Assembly (NCBI GenBank): GCA_016219445.1
Contig: JACRNA010000030.1
Span: forward strand, 1 to 36,933
DNA length: 36,933 nt
Direction of reading: 5' to 3'
DNA from: Candidatus Amesbacteria bacterium
GTDB taxonomy: Bacteria; Patescibacteriota; Microgenomatia; CAZETR01; Amesbacteraceae
Shown: piece after piece, positions 7,810 through 14,287 of the stretch
Numbering within the stretch: the stretch's first letter is position 1
How the letters are laid out: every line of letters starts with the position of its first letter
Translations under genes and position numbers: made by a program
The notes under the pieces: model-generated
Database searches by the model: none
What the model was told of the DNA's origin: nothing
What the model saw: only the letters and a program-made list of their open reading frames with translations

Positions 7810-7824
7810 AAAAGCATATATAAT
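7797..7824 (+). promoter_or_regulatory. Perfect-consensus sigma70-type promoter of DUF3800-associated RNA 2
   Basis: TTGACA (7797-7802), a 16-base spacer and TATAAT (7819-7824), both exact consensus, on the + strand. Predicted start is about 7831. The -35 box lies over the first codons of the leftward GT-C gene. Confidence 0.85.
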
Positions 7825-7830
7825 AAAGAG

Positions 7831-7925
7831 TAACAAGTTACCAGGGACAAAGGCTCAGGTCGGCCGAGATCACAAATGAGTGATCTACTTGGATGACTGA
7901 CCCCGGTCGCAAGCCGGGGTTTTTT
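7831..7925 (+). ncRNA. DUF3800-associated small structured RNA, copy 2
   Basis: An RNA of about 95 nt is predicted between a consensus promoter and an intrinsic terminator. Visible structure: a possible small 5' hairpin GTAA/TTAC (7830-7841); closing stem CCAGG (7841-7845) with CTTGG (7888-7892, one G-U); an inner 7-bp hairpin AGATCAC / GTGATCT (7867-7886) with a 6-base loop; then the terminator. The element order matches copy 1, and ACC, AAAGGCT, CAGGT and GAG blocks recur in order. The sequence between the stems otherwise differs. It occupies essentially the whole gap between the DUF3800-B stop and the next gene, is antisense to the operon mRNA, and has no ORF. Function is unknown; partnership with the adjacent protein is inferred from repeated co-occurrence. 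Confidence 0.7.
7900..7925 (+). terminator. Intrinsic terminator of RNA 2
   Basis: Stem ACCCCGG / CCGGGGT with a 7-base loop, followed by a run of T that includes the last stem base (7920-7925). It ends one base before the DUF3800-B stop codon (7927-7929 on the - strand). There is no T run in the leftward direction. Confidence 0.88.
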
Positions 7926-7926
7926 A

Positions 7927-8475
7927 TTATATTGATGACTCATATATCAACTTTTCATTCAAAATCTTTTTAACTAAGATTGAAGTCTCTTCCATAGACG
8001 GGTTATCATAATAATACCTCATTAATCCCGCTAATCCATCGGCTACTCTTAATCCCGGAAAAGACCTATCGTTCCCCGTTCTGAGTTTTTTTACTGATAC
8101 TCCTCTTTTTCTAAGATTAACCTTTATTCTGGATGAATACCATTTAGGTTTTTTCCCATCAATGATGATGTGATTTATGTGCTTTTCTATTACAAAAGAT
8201 TGAATTATTGTCTCAAATTTTTGGGAAATATTTGAAGGATTAATTAATTTACATGATTTAAATTCGAATTCTAATTTAGATATTTTGTTAAGGAACTTTT
8301 TTCTATTCACCCATCTCTCGTCTGCCCAATGAAAATAATTAATCCCCATTTTCTTTTCAATTTCCAACACTTGGCTATTAAATCTTTCCGCATTCCTTAT
8401 TTGCAGATACACAAAAACCACACTTGTATGTCCTGATGTTTTGTCTATTCCAGATTCATCAATAAAAACAATCAT
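7927..8475 (-). CDS. DUF3800 protein (predicted RNase H-like fold), copy B
   Basis: 182 residues beginning MIVFIDESGIDKTSG, with the DUF3800 DE pair at Asp6-Glu7. HIIIDGKKP follows around 102-110 (Asp106), then RTGNDRSFPGLRVADGLAGL (Asp146). Spacing of the acidic residues parallels copy A (11/12, 118, 158 there). Basic stretches such as SRIKVNLRKRG could bind nucleic acid. The ATG overlaps the stop of the upstream GT-C gene as ATGA, so translation is probably coupled to it. Downstream is the convergent small RNA 2. Known family members are uncharacterised; the nuclease activity is inference. Overall similarity to copy A is low outside the motifs, so this is not a recent local duplication. Confidence 0.88.
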   Translation of the reverse strand: MIVFIDESGIDKTSGHTSVVFVYLQIRNAERFNSQVLEIEKKMGINYFHWADERWVNRKKFLNKISKLEFEFKSCKLINPSNISQKFETIIQSFVIEKHINHIIIDGKKPKWYSSRIKVNLRKRGVSVKKLRTGNDRSFPGLRVADGLAGLMRYYYDNPSMEETSILVKKILNEKLIYESSI

Positions 8476-9968
8476 GATTCTTTAATTATAAAGGCGGGTT
8501 TGCCGTCGAGGAAATTAATTCTTTTGATTTCGGTTCCGGTAGGTTCGTTTTCCGGACTGGCGATAATTAGAGTCTTGGGTTTGTAGACATAGGACTTCAT
8601 CTCCCAATCATTTATAAATTTAATTTTTCCAAGTGCATTTACCCAATACCAGCCGTCATGATAATCCCATGACTTACTTTTAGTAAAATCTGCCGGATCC
8701 CACGGCCAATAAAAAGCTACAAATTCATGGGGTTCACCATATTTCTTTGTAAATACGACCTTGTCATATCTAGAATAGCTCTCTTTAATTATTTGAACTA
8801 TTTCTTTATAGCCATATTGCCAGGACCAGGAATAGCTTAGGAGATAGGAGTTAGAAGCTCGTTGATAATTTATTGAAAATAATATAAATATCGGCAATAT
8901 TACTAAATAATATTTTTTTAATATAGATACAATTCCCAATGCTGTGAGTATCATAGGTAATGGAAGCATTACGACCGCACGAAGCGTATGGGGACTATCA
9001 CGCGTGACGCTACCAGCAATTGGTGCAAGTAATAACCATATTAACAATAAATTTTTAATTTTTAATTTATGATTTTTAATCAAATTCAAAATTCCAATAT
9101 AAAAAAATGGGGCACAAACCAAATACAGTAAACCGTAATTTTGGACGCTGAATTGATAGTGATCGCCACCTTTAAAAAACAGAAAGTTTGGTAATAAATA
9201 AGAAATATAATTTTTGGCAAAGGTGGCAACAAAATAAGTAGCTTTGTTGTAAACCAAGCGACCACCCCATTGTGAAGTCTGTAGTTCATTAATCTTAGCT
9301 ATTGCACCATCATCTATAAGTGATAATTTTTGATATCGTGCCTGACCAATAGTACTCAGTAGTTGAATCAACATAGGTAAAAATAACAAACCAACAAGAA
9401 CTAAAGTCTTTTTGTCTAATTTAAATCGGTAAACCAACCAATTGCCAACTAAAAACAATGGTACGAATATACGAGCACTATTGTAAGTCCAGACCGAGAT
9501 TCCAAAAAACAAGATTGACCAAAGATATTTCCTGGAAACCAGACAGAGCATTCCCAGGGATATAAACAAAATGGCTAGATTGGCCTCGAGTGCTAATCTG
9601 GAAAGCATGACTGTCCAAGGGGACAAAGCTACAAGTGACAAAGTAACAAGACCAGCTTGTTTTCCAAATAATTTTCTTGCCAATAAATATGAAATAAGCA
9701 TTGTCAGCGATCCAGCAATAATTGATGTAACACGAGGGTTAAGTGGCCAGAGTGTGGTCATATAAACATAAACAGGAAGCTTGTAATCTCCGAATCCTCG
9801 AAATATGGTAGGAAGCTTTGTCCCCCATTCATCGGCACCTGTTCTGGATATCGAATAAGCATTGTATCCGAGGGAAACTTCATCCCAATTTAAGCTTGTT
9901 GGTGCAAAATAAGGCAGTCGCCAAATAATGCCGATGAATAAAATTAATATAACTAGGATTTTTTCCAT
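8472..9968 (-). CDS. GT-C membrane glycosyltransferase (GT39/ArnT/RgtA-like), paralogue 3
   Basis: ATG at 9968 (MEKILVILIL) was chosen over an in-frame TTG at 9974; this gives 498 residues. LNWDEVSLGYNAYSISRTG contains Asp29-Glu30, followed by FRGFGDYKLPVYVY and SPWTVMLSRLALEAN. It has multiple hydrophobic segments and a soluble tail ending FLDGKPAFIIKES. It belongs to the same tandem family as 4748, 6346, 11497 and 14284. The predicted role is transfer of a lipid-phosphate-activated sugar outside the membrane. It overlaps the upstream PTPS-related gene by 16 bases and the DUF3800-B gene by 4. Three degenerate tandem arrays lie inside (8834-8861, 9050-9091, 9623-9654), which is more than in most neighbours. 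Confidence 0.84.
   Translation of the reverse strand: MEKILVILILFIGIIWRLPYFAPTSLNWDEVSLGYNAYSISRTGADEWGTKLPTIFRGFGDYKLPVYVYMTTLWPLNPRVTSIIAGSLTMLISYLLARKLFGKQAGLVTLSLVALSPWTVMLSRLALEANLAILFISLGMLCLVSRKYLWSILFFGISVWTYNSARIFVPLFLVGNWLVYRFKLDKKTLVLVGLLFLPMLIQLLSTIGQARYQKLSLIDDGAIAKINELQTSQWGGRLVYNKATYFVATFAKNYISYLLPNFLFFKGGDHYQFSVQNYGLLYLVCAPFFYIGILNLIKNHKLKIKNLLLIWLLLAPIAGSVTRDSPHTLRAVVMLPLPMILTALGIVSILKKYYLVILPIFILFSINYQRASNSYLLSYSWSWQYGYKEIVQIIKESYSRYDKVVFTKKYGEPHEFVAFYWPWDPADFTKSKSWDYHDGWYWVNALGKIKFINDWEMKSYVYKPKTLIIASPENEPTGTEIKRINFLDGKPAFIIKES
8834..8861. repeat. Degenerate heptamer array (4 copies)
   Basis: Units AGCTTAG, GAGATAG, GAGTTAG, AAGCTCG in a GT-C gene. It encodes part of RASNSYLLSYS. 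Confidence 0.6.
9050..9091. repeat. Degenerate heptamer array, unit AATTTTT (about 6 copies)
   Basis: Units AATTTTT (twice), AATTTAT, GATTTTT, then decaying copies. It encodes the lysine/asparagine-rich loop NLIKNHKLKIKN between membrane helices. Confidence 0.65.
9623..9654. repeat. Degenerate octamer array (4 copies)
   Basis: Units ACAAAGCT, ACAAGTGA, CAAAGTAA, CAAGACCA. Sequence flavour resembles the heptamer array at 14747-14781. It encodes GLVTLSLVAL. Confidence 0.5.
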
Positions 9969-11500
9969 ATCCAAATTATTAAACTCAATAACGTAATAAG
10001 ACTGACAATGTTACCAATCTTTCTGACTGGAGTATCTTCAAAAGATAATTTTATATTTGATTTTAATGGTGCACGGACGGTCACCAATCCCAAATCTCCA
10101 CTCGAAAATACCGGAAGTAATTGATTGTTTGAGCGGGCTATCCACCCCGGAAAATAGACTGTCGGATAGCGGATTTTTTGGTAACTATCGGTTTCCAATA
10201 TTACTTCTGGCGAGTTTGGCGCAAATGAATTTGGAAGCTTGGCCGACTTTGGCCAAAAGTCGGACAAAGCAGAGCTCCTCTGCTCGTCCCACAATCTTCC
10301 GCCAAATTGTTCTGTGTCTGTAATATTTCTCCAAATATCCGGACGAAAGTTTCCACTATAAAATAGTAGTCCCGCTACCAGCAATATTGTCCAAACCCAT
10401 TTTGGAATTAATTTTGTTATTGCTCCCGTTGCAAGCGACAAAAATAACGTAGACATGGTCAGAAAACGCCAGGGAAATTGGATATAAGCCATAGGCTTGA
10501 CAATATTCCAAATTAGATCAGATTTTCCGTGTGTTAAAAAAATAGCCAGAAAACCAAGAAACACAAAAAATAAAACTTCTTTATTTCTCTTTTTTATCAA
10601 TACATATATGACTAATACAACTGCCAATATCCAGTGCATTTGACCCACAGCAAAGCTCATGGTGTCGTTTGGTCCCCAAGTGGATCCTCCAAATCCCCAA
10701 AAGGTGGACAAAAATAATTGCTTGAGTGTCGCATAATGGATATGAAAATCATAATAACCGGAAGTTGTCTGATTTAGTGTTACTAGACTGCTTTCAAATA
10801 ATACCGGTAATAAATAAAATGCAGAAAGCAAAATACTGGCCAAACCAGCGCTAATCAAGTCGTAAATAATATGAATAGATTTAGTCGATCGAAGCCACCA
10901 ATACACCCCCCAAATTATTCCAAACGGAATAAAAATAAAAAGTGATAAATTGTGTGTCAGTGTCAGACTAGCTAGTGATAATATTAGCCAAAATAAATAT
11001 TTATTCTTATTTGTAATTATAAATTCTTTGATAAATAAAAGTATCAGAGGGAAAAAGACAAAAGCCAGTGATTCAGGTAAAGCCCCACGCACCCAGACGT
11101 CGACTGCACGGTATGGTGCATAGGCATAGAATAGAGCCGAGACAAGAGATCCGGTATTTGACCAGAATTTTCGTGCCAGAAAATACATCGCTATCGATGA
11201 AGCAAGAATTGTCAAAATAAAATTGGCTTTAACTGAATCTAAAACCGACAACTTCATAATTCTAAATATCCCCCCTATCCAATAAGGAAATTGACCATAA
11301 AAATTAAAGACCGGCTCTCCATATCCGAGACCAGCGTCAGGGAACCAACGGCAAGGAAAGCTCTGGGTCTGTATTAGACATTTTTCAAATTGTTGCTGAC
11401 GAAAGACATGAAAATCATGCATTGTATAGATGCCAGAGCGAAGCATCAATCCAAATGTCGGGATCAAGAGCAAAGTAAAGATTAAGATATATTTCTTCAT
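9953..11500 (-). CDS. PTPS-related (PF10131-type) polytopic membrane protein, copy 1
   Basis: 515 residues. The first loop reads MHDFHVFR (27-34), PCRWFPD (49-55) and GEPVFNFYG (61-69). The second copy in this window (25895-27526) has matching motifs at identical positions. This is the pattern of the '6-pyruvoyl-tetrahydropterin synthase related, membrane' family, whose name is historical and does not imply pterin chemistry. The architecture is GT-C-like: many helices, then a C-terminal beta-rich extracytoplasmic domain with VYFPGW. It is probably a membrane GT or carrier-linked sugar-modifying protein; true activity unknown. ATGA overlap with the upstream GT-C. A double hairpin at 10243-10284 falls in the sequence encoding the C-terminal domain. 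Confidence 0.75.
   Translation of the reverse strand: MKKYILIFTLLLIPTFGLMLRSGIYTMHDFHVFRQQQFEKCLIQTQSFPCRWFPDAGLGYGEPVFNFYGQFPYWIGGIFRIMKLSVLDSVKANFILTILASSIAMYFLARKFWSNTGSLVSALFYAYAPYRAVDVWVRGALPESLAFVFFPLILLFIKEFIITNKNKYLFWLILSLASLTLTHNLSLFIFIPFGIIWGVYWWLRSTKSIHIIYDLISAGLASILLSAFYLLPVLFESSLVTLNQTTSGYYDFHIHYATLKQLFLSTFWGFGGSTWGPNDTMSFAVGQMHWILAVVLVIYVLIKKRNKEVLFFVFLGFLAIFLTHGKSDLIWNIVKPMAYIQFPWRFLTMSTLFLSLATGAITKLIPKWVWTILLVAGLLFYSGNFRPDIWRNITDTEQFGGRLWDEQRSSALSDFWPKSAKLPNSFAPNSPEVILETDSYQKIRYPTVYFPGWIARSNNQLLPVFSSGDLGLVTVRAPLKSNIKLSFEDTPVRKIGNIVSLITLLSLIIWIWKKS
10243..10263. repeat. Inverted repeat inside CDS, hairpin 1 of a pair
   Basis: Perfect 8-base arms CCGACTTT / AAAGTCGG with a 5-base centre. 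A second hairpin follows after 4 bases (10268-10284). Confidence 0.6.
10268..10284. repeat. Inverted repeat inside CDS, hairpin 2 of a pair
   Basis: Perfect 7-base arms AGCAGAG / CTCTGCT with a 3-base centre. Together with 10243-10263 it encodes QRSSALSDFWPKSA. Confidence 0.6.
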
Positions 11501-13080
11501 GGCTGTTTTTCCGCGACCATCATGTCAGGTGTCCCATCCGGATAAAATACCTTGATATAGTGACTAGTGTCATCTGGAAATTCGTTTGGACGTCCAATAT
11601 ACAATGTTGGCTCATTTACTTTCTCTGAGTACTTCAAATCACCAAAGCGGTATTTGTCCAAATAATAGCCGTCATATTGATCCAGAAATTTCAAGCCTTT
11701 CTCTTCAAATTCCAACCAGGATTGGGATTCTTTTTGATAAATAACCGGATCTATCTTGTTGTAAAAGGCTACAAATATATGAGGCTCAGAAAGAGACCTG
11801 CTAAAACGGACATTGGGAAATCTGTCGGCAATAGGCATAAGTCTTGGCATCAGATCGATCCATCCATAGTTCATGGATCTGGCACTATTTTTGGGGGCGT
11901 GATAGAGATAATCCTCTATGAAAAATAGAGTGGATAGAAAATAGATAATGGAAAGTAGGATAATGATTGACTTCTTTTTTAGAATAAATTCTGCGCCAAA
12001 TGACAACATGACAACGAGAAACGGTAGAGCTATAACGGCTCGGTTGGTTGCATATCCTGGTCCCTTTGACAAGGCTGCAGGCACAAAACCAAGAGCAGCT
12101 AAGAGTAAAATAAATAAATATTCTTTCTTGGGTTTATGGATTAGCAAGATTACAAATCCTATTAGAAAAATAATTTCGATGTAATAGAAAGTCCCACGTC
12201 CTGTGATCATGCCATAGGTCGCTTCCCCCGCCCCATTGGTAAACCAAAATTGCGGGGACCAATATGACAAATAGTTTTTGACAAAAGCCGAGACCACATA
12301 TATTGGCTTGTTGGAAAAAAATCTACTAACTGCATCTGGTAACCCCACCACAATGGCTTCAAAACGTCTGTCAGCTACAGCTCCCCAGCCTCCTGTGGGA
12401 CTAATAATGCTGACATCGGCTGTCCTGGCACTTCCTCTTGATACCATTGACATTAATCCCGGTATCAGTAAAATGCCCAATAATATACCTGGAAACAACA
12501 TTCCTTTGTTTACTTTTTTATATATTATTAAAGATATTATTACCAATGGTGTCACCAATCTGGCTGAATGATAGGAATAAAAGCCTAAAGCAAAAACAAG
12601 AACCGAGAGCCAATATTTGTTTTTCAAAAACAAATAGATGCCAAGGGGTAAAAACAAAGTAGCCAGATTGGCTTCAAAAGCACCTCTTGACATACTAATG
12701 GCCCAAGGGGACAGTGTTAGAATAACAGCCGCGGATAACCGCTTCGTTAATAGATAAATTGCTCCAATAGCCAAGGTACCAATAATGGCATTTGGCAGGC
12801 GGGTGGAAAATTCATTTAAACCAAATATTTTGATACCGGGAATAGTCAAAAATGTATAAAGAGGAAGCTTATAGTCTCCGAAAGACCGCATATTGGTAAA
12901 AAACAATTGCCACCATGAAGTACCCCACTCATCTTTACCTGTCTGTAGAATTGAGTAGGCATTGTAACCAAAAGCTGCTTCGTCTGGTGTAAATCCAGCC
13001 GGATATTTGGCAAGCCACGTCACCCGAAGCACCAAACCTAAAACCATAAATCCCAAAACAAGGAACTTAGTCTTTGACAT
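11497..13080 (-). CDS. GT-C membrane glycosyltransferase (GT39/ArnT/RgtA-like), paralogue 4
   Basis: 527 residues. FTPDEAAFGYNAYSILQTGKDEWG carries Asp33-Glu34, then MRSFGDYKLPLYTF and SPWAISMSRGAFEANL, the shared signature of the tandem family. It has about ten hydrophobic segments and an extracytoplasmic C-terminal region ending PDGTPDMMVAEKQP. The role is inferred to be transfer from a polyprenyl-phosphate sugar to a surface glycan. The TF-x7-WWQLFF stretch before MRSFGD is slightly longer than in the paralogues. ATGA overlap with the downstream PTPS-related gene and a 14-base overlap with the upstream GT87-like gene. A six-copy heptamer array lies at 11924-11965 within a membrane segment. 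Confidence 0.85.
   Translation of the reverse strand: MSKTKFLVLGFMVLGLVLRVTWLAKYPAGFTPDEAAFGYNAYSILQTGKDEWGTSWWQLFFTNMRSFGDYKLPLYTFLTIPGIKIFGLNEFSTRLPNAIIGTLAIGAIYLLTKRLSAAVILTLSPWAISMSRGAFEANLATLFLPLGIYLFLKNKYWLSVLVFALGFYSYHSARLVTPLVIISLIIYKKVNKGMLFPGILLGILLIPGLMSMVSRGSARTADVSIISPTGGWGAVADRRFEAIVVGLPDAVSRFFSNKPIYVVSAFVKNYLSYWSPQFWFTNGAGEATYGMITGRGTFYYIEIIFLIGFVILLIHKPKKEYLFILLLAALGFVPAALSKGPGYATNRAVIALPFLVVMLSFGAEFILKKKSIIILLSIIYFLSTLFFIEDYLYHAPKNSARSMNYGWIDLMPRLMPIADRFPNVRFSRSLSEPHIFVAFYNKIDPVIYQKESQSWLEFEEKGLKFLDQYDGYYLDKYRFGDLKYSEKVNEPTLYIGRPNEFPDDTSHYIKVFYPDGTPDMMVAEKQP
11924..11965. repeat. Degenerate heptamer array, unit NNNNTAG (6 copies)
   Basis: Units AATAGAG, TGGATAG, AAAATAG, ATAATGG, AAAGTAG, GATAATG. 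It encodes SIIILLSIIYFLSTLFF, a membrane helix. Confidence 0.65.
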
Positions 13081-14287
13081 AGCTTGATTTTAGCCTAAAA
13101 AAGACTAGAAACAAAATAATATTGACCAAACTTACAAAGCTTAGGACACCTGGGGTATATAGGCCAATCAACCAAGGAATAGTGGGAGCATACCACATGT
13201 AATACATGTTGAACAAAAACACCAAAAAAATCAAAGCATATATTATCAATAACTTTATTGTTGGCTTAAATACTAATAAAAACGAGAGGAGTGGAATGAC
13301 AGGATAGAGATAGCGCTCATGCATCTTGGTGTTAAACAAAAAGAATGCCCAAAATAAAACGGCCGACCAATAAACAAAATTTATTGGGTTAGATTTACGA
13401 ACCAAATTAAATGCCATATACAAAATTAACGGAACCAAGATTAGGATAGCTAGAACAGCTGAAAACCAATGGTTGACCATCTGACCCCAGATTAGATGAT
13501 GCAGATTAAGGGCCCCAACTGTAGCCAGTGCAGTTTCACCAGGTAAGATTCTGGTCACAAACAAATCATATAGCCAATAAATTATATCTATTTGAGGATG
13601 AAACGGCCAAGCAATTAAAATAGCTGTTAACGGAATCAAAACTAAATATAAAATCTTTGTTGAATAATTTTTTACAAAATAAATAATATAAAATAGCAAT
13701 AAAGGCGCCCAAGAGGCCTTGGTAATTAGGCTCAGCCCCAACAAAACCACCGATCTGGCCAACTTGCCGTTAATTAATAAATAGAGCGACCAAAGTGATA
13801 ATGCCGCCACAACCGGATCAGTTTGACCCCAATAGCTGGAGTTGTACCACATCGGTGGACTGACCAAGTAAATCAATGCCATCCCTTTTCCGCCAGCTTT
13901 AAACAATAGAAATGCAATAGCAAAATCAGCCAGTATTGAAAATATTTTTATCGAAAGCAGTTCTCCGTTTAATTCCCACCACCAAACCAATCTTGAGGGA
14001 AAGATGCTATATTGATCATTTGACCAATTGATCAATTGATTAATTGAGTTAAATATATTTTCTGATGCTAAGTGAAGCAAAATACTCCCCGGGGGCTGGT
14101 TGGGACGGCTGTGGGACCAAACTTCTTTGGGCAATTCGTAGTATCCCGCCAAACTCTCGAGCTTGTAAGCCATCCTACCCCAACTAATATTGTTGTACAT
14201 GTCACCGTGCTTGGCATTGACCGATAGATACAACCTCCATACGAACATTATCACCGCTACCAAAATTGTAATTATTTTTCGAGTCAT
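13067..14287 (-). CDS. GT-C membrane glycosyltransferase, GT87/ALG-like
   Basis: 406 residues. An early acidic loop (KHGDMYNN), SSYWGQTDPVVAALSLWSL (WGQxD at 153-157) and late FNTKMHERYLYPVIPL mark it as a GT-C enzyme of the GT87/DUF2029 and ALG6/PIG-M-like group. The W-G-Q-x-D and H-E-R-Y-x-Y-P motifs are recurrent in that group. It probably uses a polyprenyl-phosphate hexose donor on the external face. It is distinct from the five GT39-like neighbours. It has an ATGA overlap with the GT-C gene upstream and overlaps the next gene by 14 bases. The octamer array at 14012-14051 encodes an Asn/Ser-rich loop near residues 79-92. The gene at 18290 is a distant relative. Confidence 0.8.
   Translation of the reverse strand: MTRKIITILVAVIMFVWRLYLSVNAKHGDMYNNISWGRMAYKLESLAGYYELPKEVWSHSRPNQPPGSILLHLASENIFNSINQLINWSNDQYSIFPSRLVWWWELNGELLSIKIFSILADFAIAFLLFKAGGKGMALIYLVSPPMWYNSSYWGQTDPVVAALSLWSLYLLINGKLARSVVLLGLSLITKASWAPLLLFYIIYFVKNYSTKILYLVLIPLTAILIAWPFHPQIDIIYWLYDLFVTRILPGETALATVGALNLHHLIWGQMVNHWFSAVLAILILVPLILYMAFNLVRKSNPINFVYWSAVLFWAFFLFNTKMHERYLYPVIPLLSFLLVFKPTIKLLIIYALIFLVFLFNMYYMWYAPTIPWLIGLYTPGVLSFVSLVNIILFLVFFRLKSSYVKD
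14012..14051. repeat. Degenerate octamer array, unit TTGATCAA (5 copies)
   Basis: Units TTGATCAT, TTGACCAA, TTGATCAA, TTGATTAA, TTGAGTTA, every one beginning TTGA. Close to the unit at 5991-6030. It encodes FNSINQLINWSND. Confidence 0.8.

Noticed and set aside
4165-8475. DUF3800 units as insertion sequences with inverted ends
   Set aside because: No terminal inverted repeats or target-site duplications could be found around either unit, and no transposase motif is present.
7927-8475. Type III toxin-antitoxin locus
   Set aside because: Those have tandem RNA repeats upstream of, and co-directional with, the toxin. Here the RNA is single, convergent and has its own promoter.
9953-11500. 6-pyruvoyl-tetrahydropterin synthase activity
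   Set aside because: The family name is historical; the protein is polytopic and shows none of the zinc-binding histidines of true PTPS.
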